Assembly (NCBI GenBank): GCA_018700525.1 | Contig: JABITN010000065.1 | Location: 1-44,355 of the forward strand | DNA: 44,355 bases | Reading direction: 5' to 3' | From: Opitutales bacterium | GTDB lineage: Bacteria > Verrucomicrobiota > Verrucomicrobiia > Opitutales > Opitutaceae | Shown here: positions 35,201 to 43,212 of the stretch, one piece after another | How positions within the stretch are numbered: position 1 is the first letter of the stretch | Layout of the letters: each line of letters begins with the position of its first letter | Notes under the pieces: generated by a model | The model's input: the letters and a program-made list of their open reading frames with translations, nothing else | Database searches by the model: none | Told to the model about the DNA's origin: nothing | Made by a program: the position numbers and the translations under genes

Positions 35201-36425
35201 GAGTTTCGCTCGCAACCTGCTTCCCTTGAAAATGCAACGTCACTCCCTTTTTGTTGGCGCTCACCACATCCAATTTCGAGTCGCCATTAAGATCTGCCAC
35301 GAGCACATCGACTCCCACTCCACTGTTATTGTCGATTTGTCGTGGGACGAAACTCGTCTCTCCCCCGGCACGAACGCAGCGAAACCAATAGAGCACTGCT
35401 TCTTGATTCCCGCCAATATCCTTTCCGTGATGGGCATACCAACGTTTGCCCGTTACAATATCTTTCAGCCCATCGCCATCGATATCGCGCAATGCCACCG
35501 CGTGTAATTGGCTGAACGCAATACCGTAAGGATTTTGTACGGAAACCGAACCCATAATATCGTGACGCTCAAACCTCAATTCTCCCGTTTTCTCCTCGAC
35601 CTGCCTAAACCAAGCCAATCCATAACCGTGCCCGTTCAACGACGTTACGATATCATTCATTCCATCACCATCGACGTCATGCACGTGAATCTGCGCTCCA
35701 CCTCGTTCATAGGGTTCTTCTACCCAAGCTCGCTTCGTCCAAAGTTGATTCGTTGCGCGCCCCGGATTCTCCCACCACGAAAATCGATCGATAATATCCA
35801 AGTCCCCATCGCCATCTAAATCGCCCGTCCCGAGTCCGTGCCCAAATTTCACGGCAGATTCGCCGACTTCGGAAACAACCTTCCAATCCCACGCTCGAGA
35901 AGGGTCATCCCCGGCCTCAAAATACCCGAAGGCACGCCCTCGCGAGCAAACGATTTCAGGTAATCCACCAGGTATTACATCCACGAACGCAGGCGATTCA
36001 TGACTGATGAGGTCAGCCACAACGTTCATTTTCCAATGGCCGTCTTTTTCCGGATCACCAGGGTTCAAATACAAACGGCCTTCCTTTCCCGGAAATCCGA
36101 AAACCAGCACGTCTTGATCTCCATCGCCGTCAATATCATGAATATGGCTAAAGAAATTGTCCGAATAAGTCCGAATTCCAAATGGCTCTGGCTCGTAGAT
36201 TTCGAAACGTTTACTAAAACTTGGCCCCTTCCACCAATAAGGGCCACTCACTAGATCGCCACGACCATCGCCGTCGATATCGCCAAACGACGCACCCTCT
36301 GCAAAAAACTGATCATGGAGTTGTTGAGATTCCCAATCCTCCCCCGCAAGAAGAAGCGGTCGGCTCACCGCGACCAACACTCCTAATAAACCAAAACGAA
36401 GGCGACAAAATCGAAAAGAAATCAT
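32220..36425 (-). CDS. PVC-type heme-binding CxxCH giant protein with FG-GAP repeats
   Basis: The 1401-residue exported protein starts with a signal peptide (LGVLVAVSRPLLLAGE). Residues about 30-400 hold FG-GAP/VCBS repeats with calcium-binding DxDGDG loops (GDIDGDGRGDLVSGP, HDIDGDGDQDVLVFG, RDIDGDGLKDIVTG). A membrane-bound-dehydrogenase-like six-bladed propeller of the TIGR02604 type follows (IASEPDLVQPIAMSFDARG, GPDGALYASDWHD), then a helical HEAT-like region, and finally a c-type heme domain with CGTCHKLFDEG near the C-terminus (TIGR02603 type). Such proteins are typical of Planctomycetota and Verrucomicrobiota and are thought to take part in periplasmic oxidation of sugars. It is first in the sulfatase block and abuts sulfatase 3. 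Fusion with FG-GAP repeats makes it larger than usual. Confidence 0.9.
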   Translation of the reverse strand: MISFRFCRLRFGLLGVLVAVSRPLLLAGEDWESQQLHDQFFAEGASFGDIDGDGRGDLVSGPYWWKGPSFSKRFEIYEPEPFGIRTYSDNFFSHIHDIDGDGDQDVLVFGFPGKEGRLYLNPGDPEKDGHWKMNVVADLISHESPAFVDVIPGGLPEIVCSRGRAFGYFEAGDDPSRAWDWKVVSEVGESAVKFGHGLGTGDLDGDGDLDIIDRFSWWENPGRATNQLWTKRAWVEEPYERGGAQIHVHDVDGDGMNDIVTSLNGHGYGLAWFRQVEEKTGELRFERHDIMGSVSVQNPYGIAFSQLHAVALRDIDGDGLKDIVTGKRWYAHHGKDIGGNQEAVLYWFRCVRAGGETSFVPRQIDNNSGVGVDVLVADLNGDSKLDVVSANKKGVTLHFQGKQVASETPERWQVPGGRPDTNWSDSLGAKAAARQMSVPDGFHVDLIASEPDLVQPIAMSFDARGRIWVVEANTYPQRVPGKKGKDRILILEDTNGDGDFDSRKIFVENLNLVSGIEIGFGGVWIGAAPNLLFFADADGDDKPDGEPEVLLDGWGYEDTHETLNSFTWGPDGWLYGCHGVFTHSRVGKPGTPDDMREPINAGIWRYHPTRREFEVFAHGISNPWGLDFDENGDWFSSACVIPHYYHVIQGGRYFRQAGEHFNPYVYDDIETIADHLHYGDGTLASMKADGKVDRALQIELAADTSAVGGGHAHCGLVVYQGDSFPDSYRGDHFFFNLHGHRIVRERTERDGSGHVARHGPDFALAKDHAFVGVGLMLGPDGALYASDWHDPQTCHHRDYEVWDRTDGRIFRVRYGEHESRPINLLSESDLNLVESLKDENAFIARQAQRILQERASTDSLDVKRVAEALNALMAPSGDRVIRLRALWAQQVCGLLDSDALYSYLSDADSFVRGWAIHFLAEDESELDTETLNGLIALAESDPSADARRYLSAALQRLPLAQRWSLAEALASRAEDIKDNNLPLMVWYGVEPLVEEDPVRAIRIASHAAWPLVGDFVRRRAAAFEDGRNSLLAYVASSNTADDFAKRGAQYLAAIGSQTNLERPDSWGALLTKGARLKGPKAKTMLTRIRARLGDVEAFPHWRTILSDTDRLPRLRSEAMEILELGGDSEVGPLAASLLTDSALRQAALSALPRYLNDSIAEQVIDALPGFPLTLRNEGINLLASRPTTTQTLLDSIESGELNGSLVSPVLMRQMRNHGVEKINELMDLIWGPVNPSPPNLPRQVRKWKYALTPERLERVDLSYGRHVFENTCGTCHKLFDEGVTLGPDLTGSNRANLDYLLENVLAPNSLIGNAYQLNVFTTKDGRTVSGMARKENDANVTVAMVGGSEVVLRKDEIVKRQILEQSMMPAGLFDAIPETDVAALVAYLASASQVEKWKGEK

Positions 36426-36684
36426 ATTAAATGGGGGGTCGGAGTTTTTTGTAAAGCCGTCTCAGCGAAGCGACGCGCCGCAATCCGACGACTCTACATT
36501 TCAAATCTGGGGAAAAGGCACAGGATAAGCAATGCTTTCCTTTAAAACATCATACCAAGATTCCCCAATCTAATTTGTACGAATTGCATAAAAATTGGCA
36601 CTTTCTCGCCCTAAAAAAACGAAACTGGATTAACTGCATGATGATTTCAAATTTATAGGACAATTACTGGATCCAGCTTCCGAT

Positions 36685-36838
36685 TCACATAAAACCTACG
36701 TTATTATAACCTTGGTTTTCCACAAAGATGAGCACCACATTCGGCTGCTCCTCTTTGGCCTTCGCAATCGACAGCGAAGCGAATAAACCGATTAGAATTA
36801 GTAAAAAACCGTTTCAATGGTAACGTATCCAGTTTCAT
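36685..36838 (-). pseudogene. N-terminal remnant of a fourth sulfatase gene
   Basis: The minus strand starts MKLDTLPLKRF at 36838. After removing one T from the six-T run around 36811-36818 the reading continues LLILIGLFASLSIAKAKEE (signal peptide), then QPNVVLIFVENQGYNNVGFM before a TGA at 36685. This matches the usual sulfatase start (QPNVVLIFVDDQGY) but one metal Asp is altered (VEN). The active-site part and all else are gone. Confidence 0.75.
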
Positions 36839-36880
36839 AATATCCAAATTTCAATTTAACCTAGGAGCCTAAGAGGTAAG

Positions 36881-36970
36881 GATCAAGCTCCGAGCGGCCA
36901 TGCTCCATCGATAACCCCAATCAGATCAGGGTGCTCTCGATTGTAGCTACGCGAGGGACTCGCGTGGACG
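36881..36970 (+). repeat. intergenic repeat, A module (36881-36905) and B module (36941-36970)
   Basis: GATCAAGCTCCGAGCGGCCAT is followed after about 36 bases by GTAGCTACGCGAGGGACTCG and CGTGGA. It is the only copy here with both modules present and spaced apart. Confidence 0.7.
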
Positions 36971-37260
36971 TATCAACCGTCAATCTTCAAGCGATTGATC
37001 CCAAGGGAATTAAACGATGGAAAAAACAATCGGATTACTATCCACTAAGGTATCTTGGAAATGGACGAACATGTCATCATAATCAAATACTCGAGGTCAC
37101 GTCGCAGAAACTAAGAGAGCGATCGAAATCCATTCATTTGGCAAGCCTCCTGAAAATGAATCTATCAAACTACCTACTCTCGTATCGAATCTATCACGTA
37201 AACACGCGCGCCTAACCATCCTCCTGCTTCGTGAATCCTCTTATAATCCGCACCCAATCG

Positions 37261-39123
37261 ATGAGTTCCCTACGTCGAATTCTCCTCATCTTTCTTTCCC
37301 TTCCATTCCTCGGAGCATTAAATGGACGCACTCCAAAATCGCTTGCCCAGCAATTCTTTTTCAAACCTGACATGGAAGATGCTCGGGTGTCGCCCGGAAA
37401 CCAATATTTAAGCTACATCAATTACGACGGTTCTCGTTCGCTGATGAATTACGAGTTCATAACCGGAAAGAGGCGATCCGTTCGTCCCGAAGAAAACAGC
37501 GACATTTACGATTACTACTGGATCAGTCCAAACCAACTTCTTGTATTCAGTCAAAAACTCGGGATCCCTACCAAAATCTTCACGACGACAAACCGACTCA
37601 CTCGCGTTACCCCTACCGAATACGTCGAAGTCTACGATCTGCTTCCAGATACCCAGCATAAGCTCATCGTCAAGGATACCAAACGGAGCGAAAAATTCTT
37701 CAATCTTCAACTTCACAACCTCCAGTCGGGTTCCCTGAAAACTGTCGCTAAAAACCCAGGACATATCATCTCCTGGTACACTGACAAAGATGGCGTTGTT
37801 CGCATACGCCTTTGGGTCGACGAAAACGAAGAGGATCGCTTCGAATACCGCCCCAACGCCGAAAGCCCATGGAAGGAGATCAATCCAGGCGTCGATTCAT
37901 ATGGGGTTCTCTTCCTTGACGAACCAGAAAAAATTATCGCATTTGTCCGCCCCGAAGGTGAAAGCCACGTAATCGGGCGCTACTTCGACTGCGCTCAAAA
38001 CTCTGAATACGGATTTCCCATAATCGACCCGGAATACGACATCATTCCCGACCGCTATATGTTAGATCCGGAAACAGAATCGACTTTCGGCTTCAGCTAT
38101 CAAGCCGAAAAGCGGGTTTCCGTTTGGCTTTCGGATGACCATAAAAATCTTCAGTCGCAGATTGATTCCATCCACCCTGACACCATCAACGAAATCCACG
38201 GATTCGCGATGGACAACACCAAGGCCATCATACGGCGCAGCAGCGATCGAAACCCAGGCGAATGGGCTCAATACGACATCGAATCGAAAAGCGAAACCCT
38301 GATCGGCAAAGAGCGCCCCTGGATCAACCCCGAAGAATCAGCGACAACCGCATCAATCGTCTACCCGAATCGCGAAGGAATACCCATTCATGCCTTGGTC
38401 ACTCGACCACTAGAGAACGCTGATAAGAAAACGCTCCTAGTTATGGTTCACGGCGGCCCTCGAGCTCGAGACTACTGGGGATGGGACAGCGAGGCTCAAT
38501 ATTTCTCCGCGCTCGGGTATACTGTATTGAAAGTCAACTACCGAGGATCCAGCGAATACGGTCTCGACTACAGTCCGTATAGCCACCTAAAAGCGATCAA
38601 AGCTTCGATTGTCGACGTTGCGGATGGCGTCCGCTGGGCACTTGATCAAGGATACGCAACCAAAGACAAGGTTGCCATTTACGGTTCTAGTTTCGGCGGT
38701 CATGTAGCGCTCAGATGCGCCGCAGAAAACCCCGACCTTTTCGCCTGCGTCATCGGCTATGCCGGCGTCTATGATTGGGTTAAGGAAATGGATCGGGAAT
38801 TCAAAGAAGAACCAATCTACTGGAAATTGAAGTTACAAACCTACTACGGCGACTACGACAACGAAAAAGACCAATGGAGAGCCGCATCGGCAATCACCTT
38901 AGCCGATCAAATAAAAGCCCCAGTGTATTTGATTCATGGAGGCAGCGATCAAATCGTAGCCTCCAAACAATCAAGACTAATGCGAACGGCCTTAAAGAAA
39001 GCCAAAAAGGACGTAACCCTAAAAATCCTCAGCTTCAACAACCACGGAATGGTATCCGAAAAACCCGCAATCCGCTTCTACGAAAACCTCGCCAAATTCA
39101 TCGACGAATCAATCGGAAACTGA
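37261..39123 (+). CDS. secreted S9-family (prolyl oligopeptidase-like) peptidase
   Basis: From the ATG at 37261 the product has 620 residues; a GTG at 37231 would add 10. A signal peptide (RRILLIFLSLPFLGALNG) is followed by a degenerate beta-propeller (about 40-380) and a C-terminal alpha/beta-hydrolase domain with the S9 hallmarks: VMVHGGPRARDYWGW (oxyanion region), VNYRGSSEYG, nucleophile Ser477 in YGSSFGGH, Asp563 in HGGSDQIV and His595 in FNNHGM. It should cleave short peptides, perhaps dipeptidyl or acylaminoacyl residues, in the periplasm. It stands alone; no operon partner is visible. Confidence 0.9.
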   Translation: MSSLRRILLIFLSLPFLGALNGRTPKSLAQQFFFKPDMEDARVSPGNQYLSYINYDGSRSLMNYEFITGKRRSVRPEENSDIYDYYWISPNQLLVFSQKLGIPTKIFTTTNRLTRVTPTEYVEVYDLLPDTQHKLIVKDTKRSEKFFNLQLHNLQSGSLKTVAKNPGHIISWYTDKDGVVRIRLWVDENEEDRFEYRPNAESPWKEINPGVDSYGVLFLDEPEKIIAFVRPEGESHVIGRYFDCAQNSEYGFPIIDPEYDIIPDRYMLDPETESTFGFSYQAEKRVSVWLSDDHKNLQSQIDSIHPDTINEIHGFAMDNTKAIIRRSSDRNPGEWAQYDIESKSETLIGKERPWINPEESATTASIVYPNREGIPIHALVTRPLENADKKTLLVMVHGGPRARDYWGWDSEAQYFSALGYTVLKVNYRGSSEYGLDYSPYSHLKAIKASIVDVADGVRWALDQGYATKDKVAIYGSSFGGHVALRCAAENPDLFACVIGYAGVYDWVKEMDREFKEEPIYWKLKLQTYYGDYDNEKDQWRAASAITLADQIKAPVYLIHGGSDQIVASKQSRLMRTALKKAKKDVTLKILSFNNHGMVSEKPAIRFYENLAKFIDESIGN

Positions 39124-39839
39124 TTGAAAAACGACTCAGAAACCTTTTGGCACAGGGAACCAGGGACACCTATTTACCTCGAAGAGGCAACAAGCAAGCA
39201 CAGCGAGCGTTGTTCAAACTCCAATTGATTAAAGGAATGCAACAACGTTCCTCTCTCGCTACACTCGATCGTCTCTTGTGTCCTCGCTACACTCGACTAA
39301 TAAGTATTCGCTTCACGGATAAAAGATTCGAATTCTCTTCTAGCGATCACTTCCCGAAAGCATAAACTTTATCGTCCCGCACTACTCATGAGGAATAAAG
39401 AGTTTCCGATTGGCCTGTAAGTCCCTAGGACTCTTTAATCCAATCAACTCGAGAATCAAATCTTTGGGCTATACTGGACAATATATCCCCCCTTTAATTA
39501 TATAGGAGGTACCCTACGAGGAAAAGACATCCTCGACGACGTCCTTCGCTCCTTCCCGCTCGCCCAAAATACTGGCCGCATAGCGTATCAAAGCTAATTG
39601 ATGCGACAGGATGGCTCCATGAACCTTATCCCAATCACGAACCTCGTTAGTCCTCTTTCCCATAAATTTCGCGTTTCAATCCCATACTCCCATTAAGTTA
39701 TGTTCGATAAGGAAACGTTCCCGGATTGGAGTTTATTAGAAAAATGAATCGATTAGCCGAAAATCACGATTATAGAAGCCCATACAATCGCCAACAAGAG
39801 GAACCAGCCAACCGTAGACGCCCAATACTTTCTTAATCC
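39124..39839. other. gene-poor region with sigma-factor stub
   Basis: Apart from the ECF sigma remnant (39514-39663) I find no gene. A 14-base direct repeat CTCGCTACACTCGA occurs at 39255-39268 and 39283-39296. An open frame at 38874-39365 overlaps the S9 gene and looks like its shadow. Confidence 0.45.
39514..39663 (-). pseudogene. stub of an ECF sigma factor (region 2)
   Basis: A 49-codon frame from the ATG at 39663 reads MGKRTNEVRDWDKVHGAI and then LALIRYAASILGEREGAKDV followed by VEDVFSS and a stop. This matches sigma-70 region 2.1-2.2 of ECF factors (pattern L-x-R-Y-A-x-x-I-L-G-x-x-x-x-A-x-D-V-V-Q-D-V-F). Regions 2.3, 2.4 and 4 are missing, so it cannot work as a sigma factor. Confidence 0.65.
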
Positions 39840-40718
39840 ATGACTATCGACCCTATCGCCCAAACACTCGCAGACGCCCTTGAACAAGAACGAGCAGGCG
39901 ACCCCAATGCTGCCCTTGAGGCATTCGACAAGGCCAAGGAAGAACTCCCCGGTTCCGTTCTCCTCAATAGCAATCGAGGGTTATTGCTCGAACGCATGGG
40001 TCGATACGCTCAAGCCCTGCTCTCTTTTCAAGCAGCCGCCCAATTGGAGAGCAATTTTCGCGATCACTACAAAGCCGGAAACATGCTCCTATTTCTCGAA
40101 CGCTACGACGAGGCCATCAAATCCTTCCAGCAAAGCATCGCCTGCCGCGACGATTACGCCGAAGCCTGGGTCAACCAAGGCATTGCATTTCACGCCTTGA
40201 CGAAAAACGACGAAGCGCGAAGAGCCTTTGACCAAGCGCTCTCCATTGATTCCGCATTCTATCCCGCCCTCCGATCGCTCGCGATTCTCGAGGCATCGAT
40301 CGGTAACGGTTCCACAGCTGCCGAATATTACGAAAGGGCCGCGAACGCCCAACCCGAACTCCTCAGCGCTTGGTTCGAACTCGGCTGCGCTCGCTACAAG
40401 AATCTAGGCGAAGACCAAGTGTTCTTCGAACGCGAGGGACCCGAAGGCAAAACTATTCAAGCCCTCGACAAAGTCATCGAACTCGATCCCACCAAACAAG
40501 GAGCCTGGGGGCGAAAGATCGGCGTTCTCTTCCGCCTAGTCGACGCTGCCCACGCAACGGATCACGCTGCCCCCAGAGCCCAAGCCCAAACCGTATCGAT
40601 TTTTCCAATCATACACGCAGAGCTCCTTTCAACTATCGAGAACGCCTGTATCCAATTTCCTCAAGACACCTGGTTCGCCGACCGCAAAAACGACGCACTC
40701 GCCATGACCAATAATTAG
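39840..40718 (+). CDS. tetratricopeptide (TPR) repeat protein
   Basis: The 292-residue protein has no signal peptide. At least five TPR units run from about residue 5 to 190, each with the W/L-G-Y-A-F-A-P type pattern (for example NRGLLLERMGRYAQALLSFQAAAQL in pieces, DEAIKSFQQSIA, NQGIAFHALTKNDEARRAF). The last 90 residues are less regular and contain LDKVIELDP. TPR proteins are protein-binding scaffolds; the partner here is unknown. It stands alone with an intergenic A-module repeat after it. Confidence 0.85.
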   Translation: MTIDPIAQTLADALEQERAGDPNAALEAFDKAKEELPGSVLLNSNRGLLLERMGRYAQALLSFQAAAQLESNFRDHYKAGNMLLFLERYDEAIKSFQQSIACRDDYAEAWVNQGIAFHALTKNDEARRAFDQALSIDSAFYPALRSLAILEASIGNGSTAAEYYERAANAQPELLSAWFELGCARYKNLGEDQVFFEREGPEGKTIQALDKVIELDPTKQGAWGRKIGVLFRLVDAAHATDHAAPRAQAQTVSIFPIIHAELLSTIENACIQFPQDTWFADRKNDALAMTNN

Positions 40719-40750
40719 TGGTTCTTAGAGAAAACTCCGAAGCGCTTTAA

Positions 40751-40778
40751 AGGTCGCGGCCGATCTCCGAGCGGCCAT
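40751..40778 (+). repeat. REP-like intergenic repeat, A module
   Basis: AGGTCGCGGCCGATCTCCGA followed by GCGGCCAT. GGCCG and CGGCC pair around ATCTCCGAG, the best stem among the copies. It lies just after the TPR gene. Confidence 0.75.
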
Positions 40779-40782
40779 ATTG

Positions 40783-40856
40783 AGCGAGGCACGTATTTAG
40801 TAATCTTGGCGAAAATGGCTGCTCGAAGACCGGCCGCGGACAAAACACGCCTCGCT
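40783..40856. repeat. inverted repeat AGCGAGGC ... GCCTCGCT
   Basis: Perfect 8-base arms at 40783-40790 and 40849-40856 enclose 58 bases between the TPR gene and trpS, directly after the A-module repeat. It could be a boundary of a larger repeat unit or a distant hairpin. Confidence 0.5.
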
Positions 40857-40928
40857 GTCGCAGATCACCACGCCAATTTTCGATTTAGGCATGATAAGAT
40901 CTAATATTTCACATTGGTGAAGAAAAAC

Positions 40929-41894
40929 CTAAGCGAGCCCGCAAGCCACTCTAGCTCGTTGATTCACAGGACGCGCAATCTCTCTAGCCTTCTCCGCTCC
41001 ATCTGCCAAAACTTGATCAACGTAATCGAGATTATTTAAAAGCGCCTCGCGACGCTCGCGCGCAGGACGAAAATACTCCCAGTATAACTCGAAGAGACGT
41101 TTCTTCAAATCGCCATAACCGTATCCTCCAGCTTTCAGCTTCTCGACCTCATCCTGATACTGCTCCGCGGAAGCTACGTGCTTAATCAATTGAATAGCCC
41201 GATTCTCCTCAGCGTCAGGCTTCGGCTCTTCGCGCGTACGGCTATCCATAACGATCCCCATCAAACGCTTCCGAGTCGCCTTTTCTGCGCCGAAAATCTC
41301 AACCGTATTGTTGTAACTCTTACTCATCTTCTGCCCGTCGAGCCCGATAATCGTCTCGGCTCCCTCGCGAAACTGCGGTTCAGGAAGTTTAAAGGTCTCG
41401 CCGTAGGTCTGATTGAACTTCAGGGCCAAATCGCGCGTCACCTCAACGTGCTGCTTCTGATCACGTCCCACCGGCACTCGATCCGCCTCGTAGATCAAAA
41501 TATCTGCCGCCATCAATACAGGATAGGCGAAAAGGCCATGATTGGCCGAAAGGCCTTTTGAGACCTTATCCTTATAACTATGGCAACGCTCGAGCAGTCC
41601 CATCGGACAAATAGTCGAGAGTATCCAGGAAAGCTCTACATGCTCCGGCACATCTGATTGCTTGAACAAAACCGCCTTCTTCGGGTCGAGCCCGCAAGCC
41701 AAGAAATCAATCGCCACCTGACGCGTATATTCCCGTCGTTGAGTCGCATCGTAAAGCGACGTCATCGAATGATAATCCGCGATAAAGTAAAACGCCTCAC
41801 CCTGGTCCTGCAGCTGGATGGAAGGACGCATCATTCCAAAGTAATTTCCTACATGCAGGATTCCGGAAGGCTGTATGCCAGAGAGTATTCTCAT
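40929..41894 (-). CDS. trpS: tryptophanyl-tRNA synthetase
   Basis: The 321-residue class I synthetase has the HIGH-type motif in GIQPSGILHVGNYFG (HVGN at 14-17) and the KMSKS motif at 189-193 (GLDGQKMSKSYNN). PVGRDQKQHVEVTRDLA is also characteristic. It charges tRNA-Trp in the cytoplasm. Length is normal. The gene stands alone, and no T-box or leader peptide rich in Trp is evident upstream. Confidence 0.95.
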   Translation of the reverse strand: MRILSGIQPSGILHVGNYFGMMRPSIQLQDQGEAFYFIADYHSMTSLYDATQRREYTRQVAIDFLACGLDPKKAVLFKQSDVPEHVELSWILSTICPMGLLERCHSYKDKVSKGLSANHGLFAYPVLMAADILIYEADRVPVGRDQKQHVEVTRDLALKFNQTYGETFKLPEPQFREGAETIIGLDGQKMSKSYNNTVEIFGAEKATRKRLMGIVMDSRTREEPKPDAEENRAIQLIKHVASAEQYQDEVEKLKAGGYGYGDLKKRLFELYWEYFRPARERREALLNNLDYVDQVLADGAEKAREIARPVNQRARVACGLA

Positions 41895-42066
41895 ATGATT
41901 TTATCTAGTCACAGTTCGCGAAACGCGATCGTTCGATTTCCGATGTAGCGATCACCGCTAATCGGTTCAAGCGAAACTATCGACGAATATTCGTCCAAGT
42001 ATGATTTTCAGCTCACCCGAAGCGGCAGAGATGATACATTTTCGACTACTTAGAGGCACCCCCCAA

Positions 42067-42093
42067 GGTAGCGGCATATCTCCGAGCGGCCAT
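42067..42093 (+). repeat. REP-like intergenic repeat, A module
   Basis: GGTAGCGGCATATCTCCGAG followed by CGGCCAT, matching the other A modules in the same orientation. Confidence 0.7.
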
Positions 42094-42199
42094 CATTCAT
42101 CCCTAACCCACGTCGCGTTACCTCGACGCGTCGGGGTAGAATCTGCAATGGTAATTGGCCGCATGAACCTAAATTGACGCTCATACTCGCCAAATGATT

Positions 42200-42275
42200 T
42201 TTTGCCACAAAGAGGCACAAAAACTCTAGATACTAGACCAATCTTTGTGTATCTCTGCACCTCTTTGTGGCCAAA
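42200..42275. repeat. inverted pair of CACAAAGAGGC repeats
   Basis: TTTTGCCACAAAGAGGCACA at 42200-42219 faces TGCACCTCTTTGTGGCCAAA at 42256-42275. The arms pair over most of 20 bases with a 36-base loop. It lies downstream of the beta-helix protein gene on the minus strand and might end its transcript. Confidence 0.7.
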
Positions 42276-42344
42276 CTAATCCCGGACCCCCCAAGCAACC
42301 ATCTTCCTTGACGTCTTCGCGGCTTTGCGTGAGCTCCCCCTCCT

Positions 42345-43022
42345 TCAATCCTTCAACGGAATCGTTCGCTGACTCGCCTTCCCGATACGCAACTGCCCCT
42401 CGCCAAGCACGCCCGTAAACGTAGTGACAGGCCCTATGAGCGAACCTTTTCCAACGATGGACCCTGGCATCAAAGCCGAATTGCAACCCACCTCAGCCCG
42501 ATCACCCAATATCGCTCCAAATTTCCGTAAACCCGAGTCAACCCGTTCGCCACCGACACTAACAAAAACATTCTTCTGATCGAAACGCAGGTTCGAAAGA
42601 ATAACCCCTGCACCCAAATGAGCCCCGTTTCCCAAAATCGAATCACCCACATAGGAAAAATGCGGCGTTTGGGTCTTCTCCATCAACAGACAGTTTTTGT
42701 ATTCGCACGAGTTACCGACAACGCTGCCAGCTCCGATGATAACGTTGCCACGAATGTAAGCCCCTGGACGGATCTCAACGCTCTTGCCGATCCAAGCGGG
42801 CCCCTGTATCACGCAGTAAGGAGGAAGCTTGACCGACGCATGCAAAAAAACCTCGCCCTCCACGTGAACACCTTTGGGAAGCTCGTACTCATCGGCGTTC
42901 CCCTTCAAATCGGCCAGAGCTTCCTTGACCTTCGGGATCCATTGCCAAGGCAAAGCATCGGCATCGAAAAACTGCTTAAACGGGATACTCGAAGGAAAAT
43001 CGAAAAAATCGGCTGCTTTCAC
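42345..43022 (-). CDS. left-handed beta-helix (hexapeptide-repeat) protein, GlmU C-terminal-like
   Basis: The 225-residue protein has about 50 N-terminal residues with no motif, then hexapeptide repeats from about 55 to 215 (VFLHASVKLPPYCVIQG, IRPGAYIRGNVIIGAGSVVG, LGNGAHLGAGVILSN, LMPGSIVGKGSLIGP). This is the fold of acyltransferases and of the C-terminal half of sugar-phosphate nucleotidylyltransferases. YKNCLLMEKTQTPHFSYVGD resembles the GlmU region whose His is part of the acetyltransferase site. No nucleotidyltransferase domain is present, so it may be a free-standing acyltransferase or a binding subunit. tRNA-Gly lies upstream on the same strand. Confidence 0.8.
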   Translation of the reverse strand: MKAADFFDFPSSIPFKQFFDADALPWQWIPKVKEALADLKGNADEYELPKGVHVEGEVFLHASVKLPPYCVIQGPAWIGKSVEIRPGAYIRGNVIIGAGSVVGNSCEYKNCLLMEKTQTPHFSYVGDSILGNGAHLGAGVILSNLRFDQKNVFVSVGGERVDSGLRKFGAILGDRAEVGCNSALMPGSIVGKGSLIGPVTTFTGVLGEGQLRIGKASQRTIPLKD

Positions 43023-43136
43023 GGTTGGCGAGCCTGTCGGTTCCGCGCGGAAGCCACAAGGATTTGTTCACAAAAAAATCCTCTAAAAAGAGGACTCTCT
43101 GGACCGTCGATTGACGTAATCGCTTAAAACGGAAAA

Positions 43137-43212
<76 letters not shown>

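Larger units (their letters stand above)
36426..37260. other. gene-poor region with sulfatase remnant and repeats
   Basis: Between the CxxCH giant and the S9 peptidase gene I find the sulfatase remnant (36685-36838) and one composite copy of the A/B repeat (36881-36970). The rest (36426-36684 and 36971-37260) shows no motif I recognise and should include both flanking promoters. Confidence 0.5.
41895..42344. other. intergenic region with several repeats
   Basis: It contains an A-module repeat (42067-42093), an inverted pair of CACAAAGAGGC elements (42200-42275) and a CGCAAAGCCGCGAAGACG element read on the minus strand (42309-42333). No gene is recognised. Confidence 0.5.

Noticed and set aside
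39136-39180. GGGAACCAGGGACACC motif resembling flanks seen near REP-associated transposases
   Set aside because: No Y1 transposase motif or palindrome pair is visible nearby, so the resemblance is not enough.
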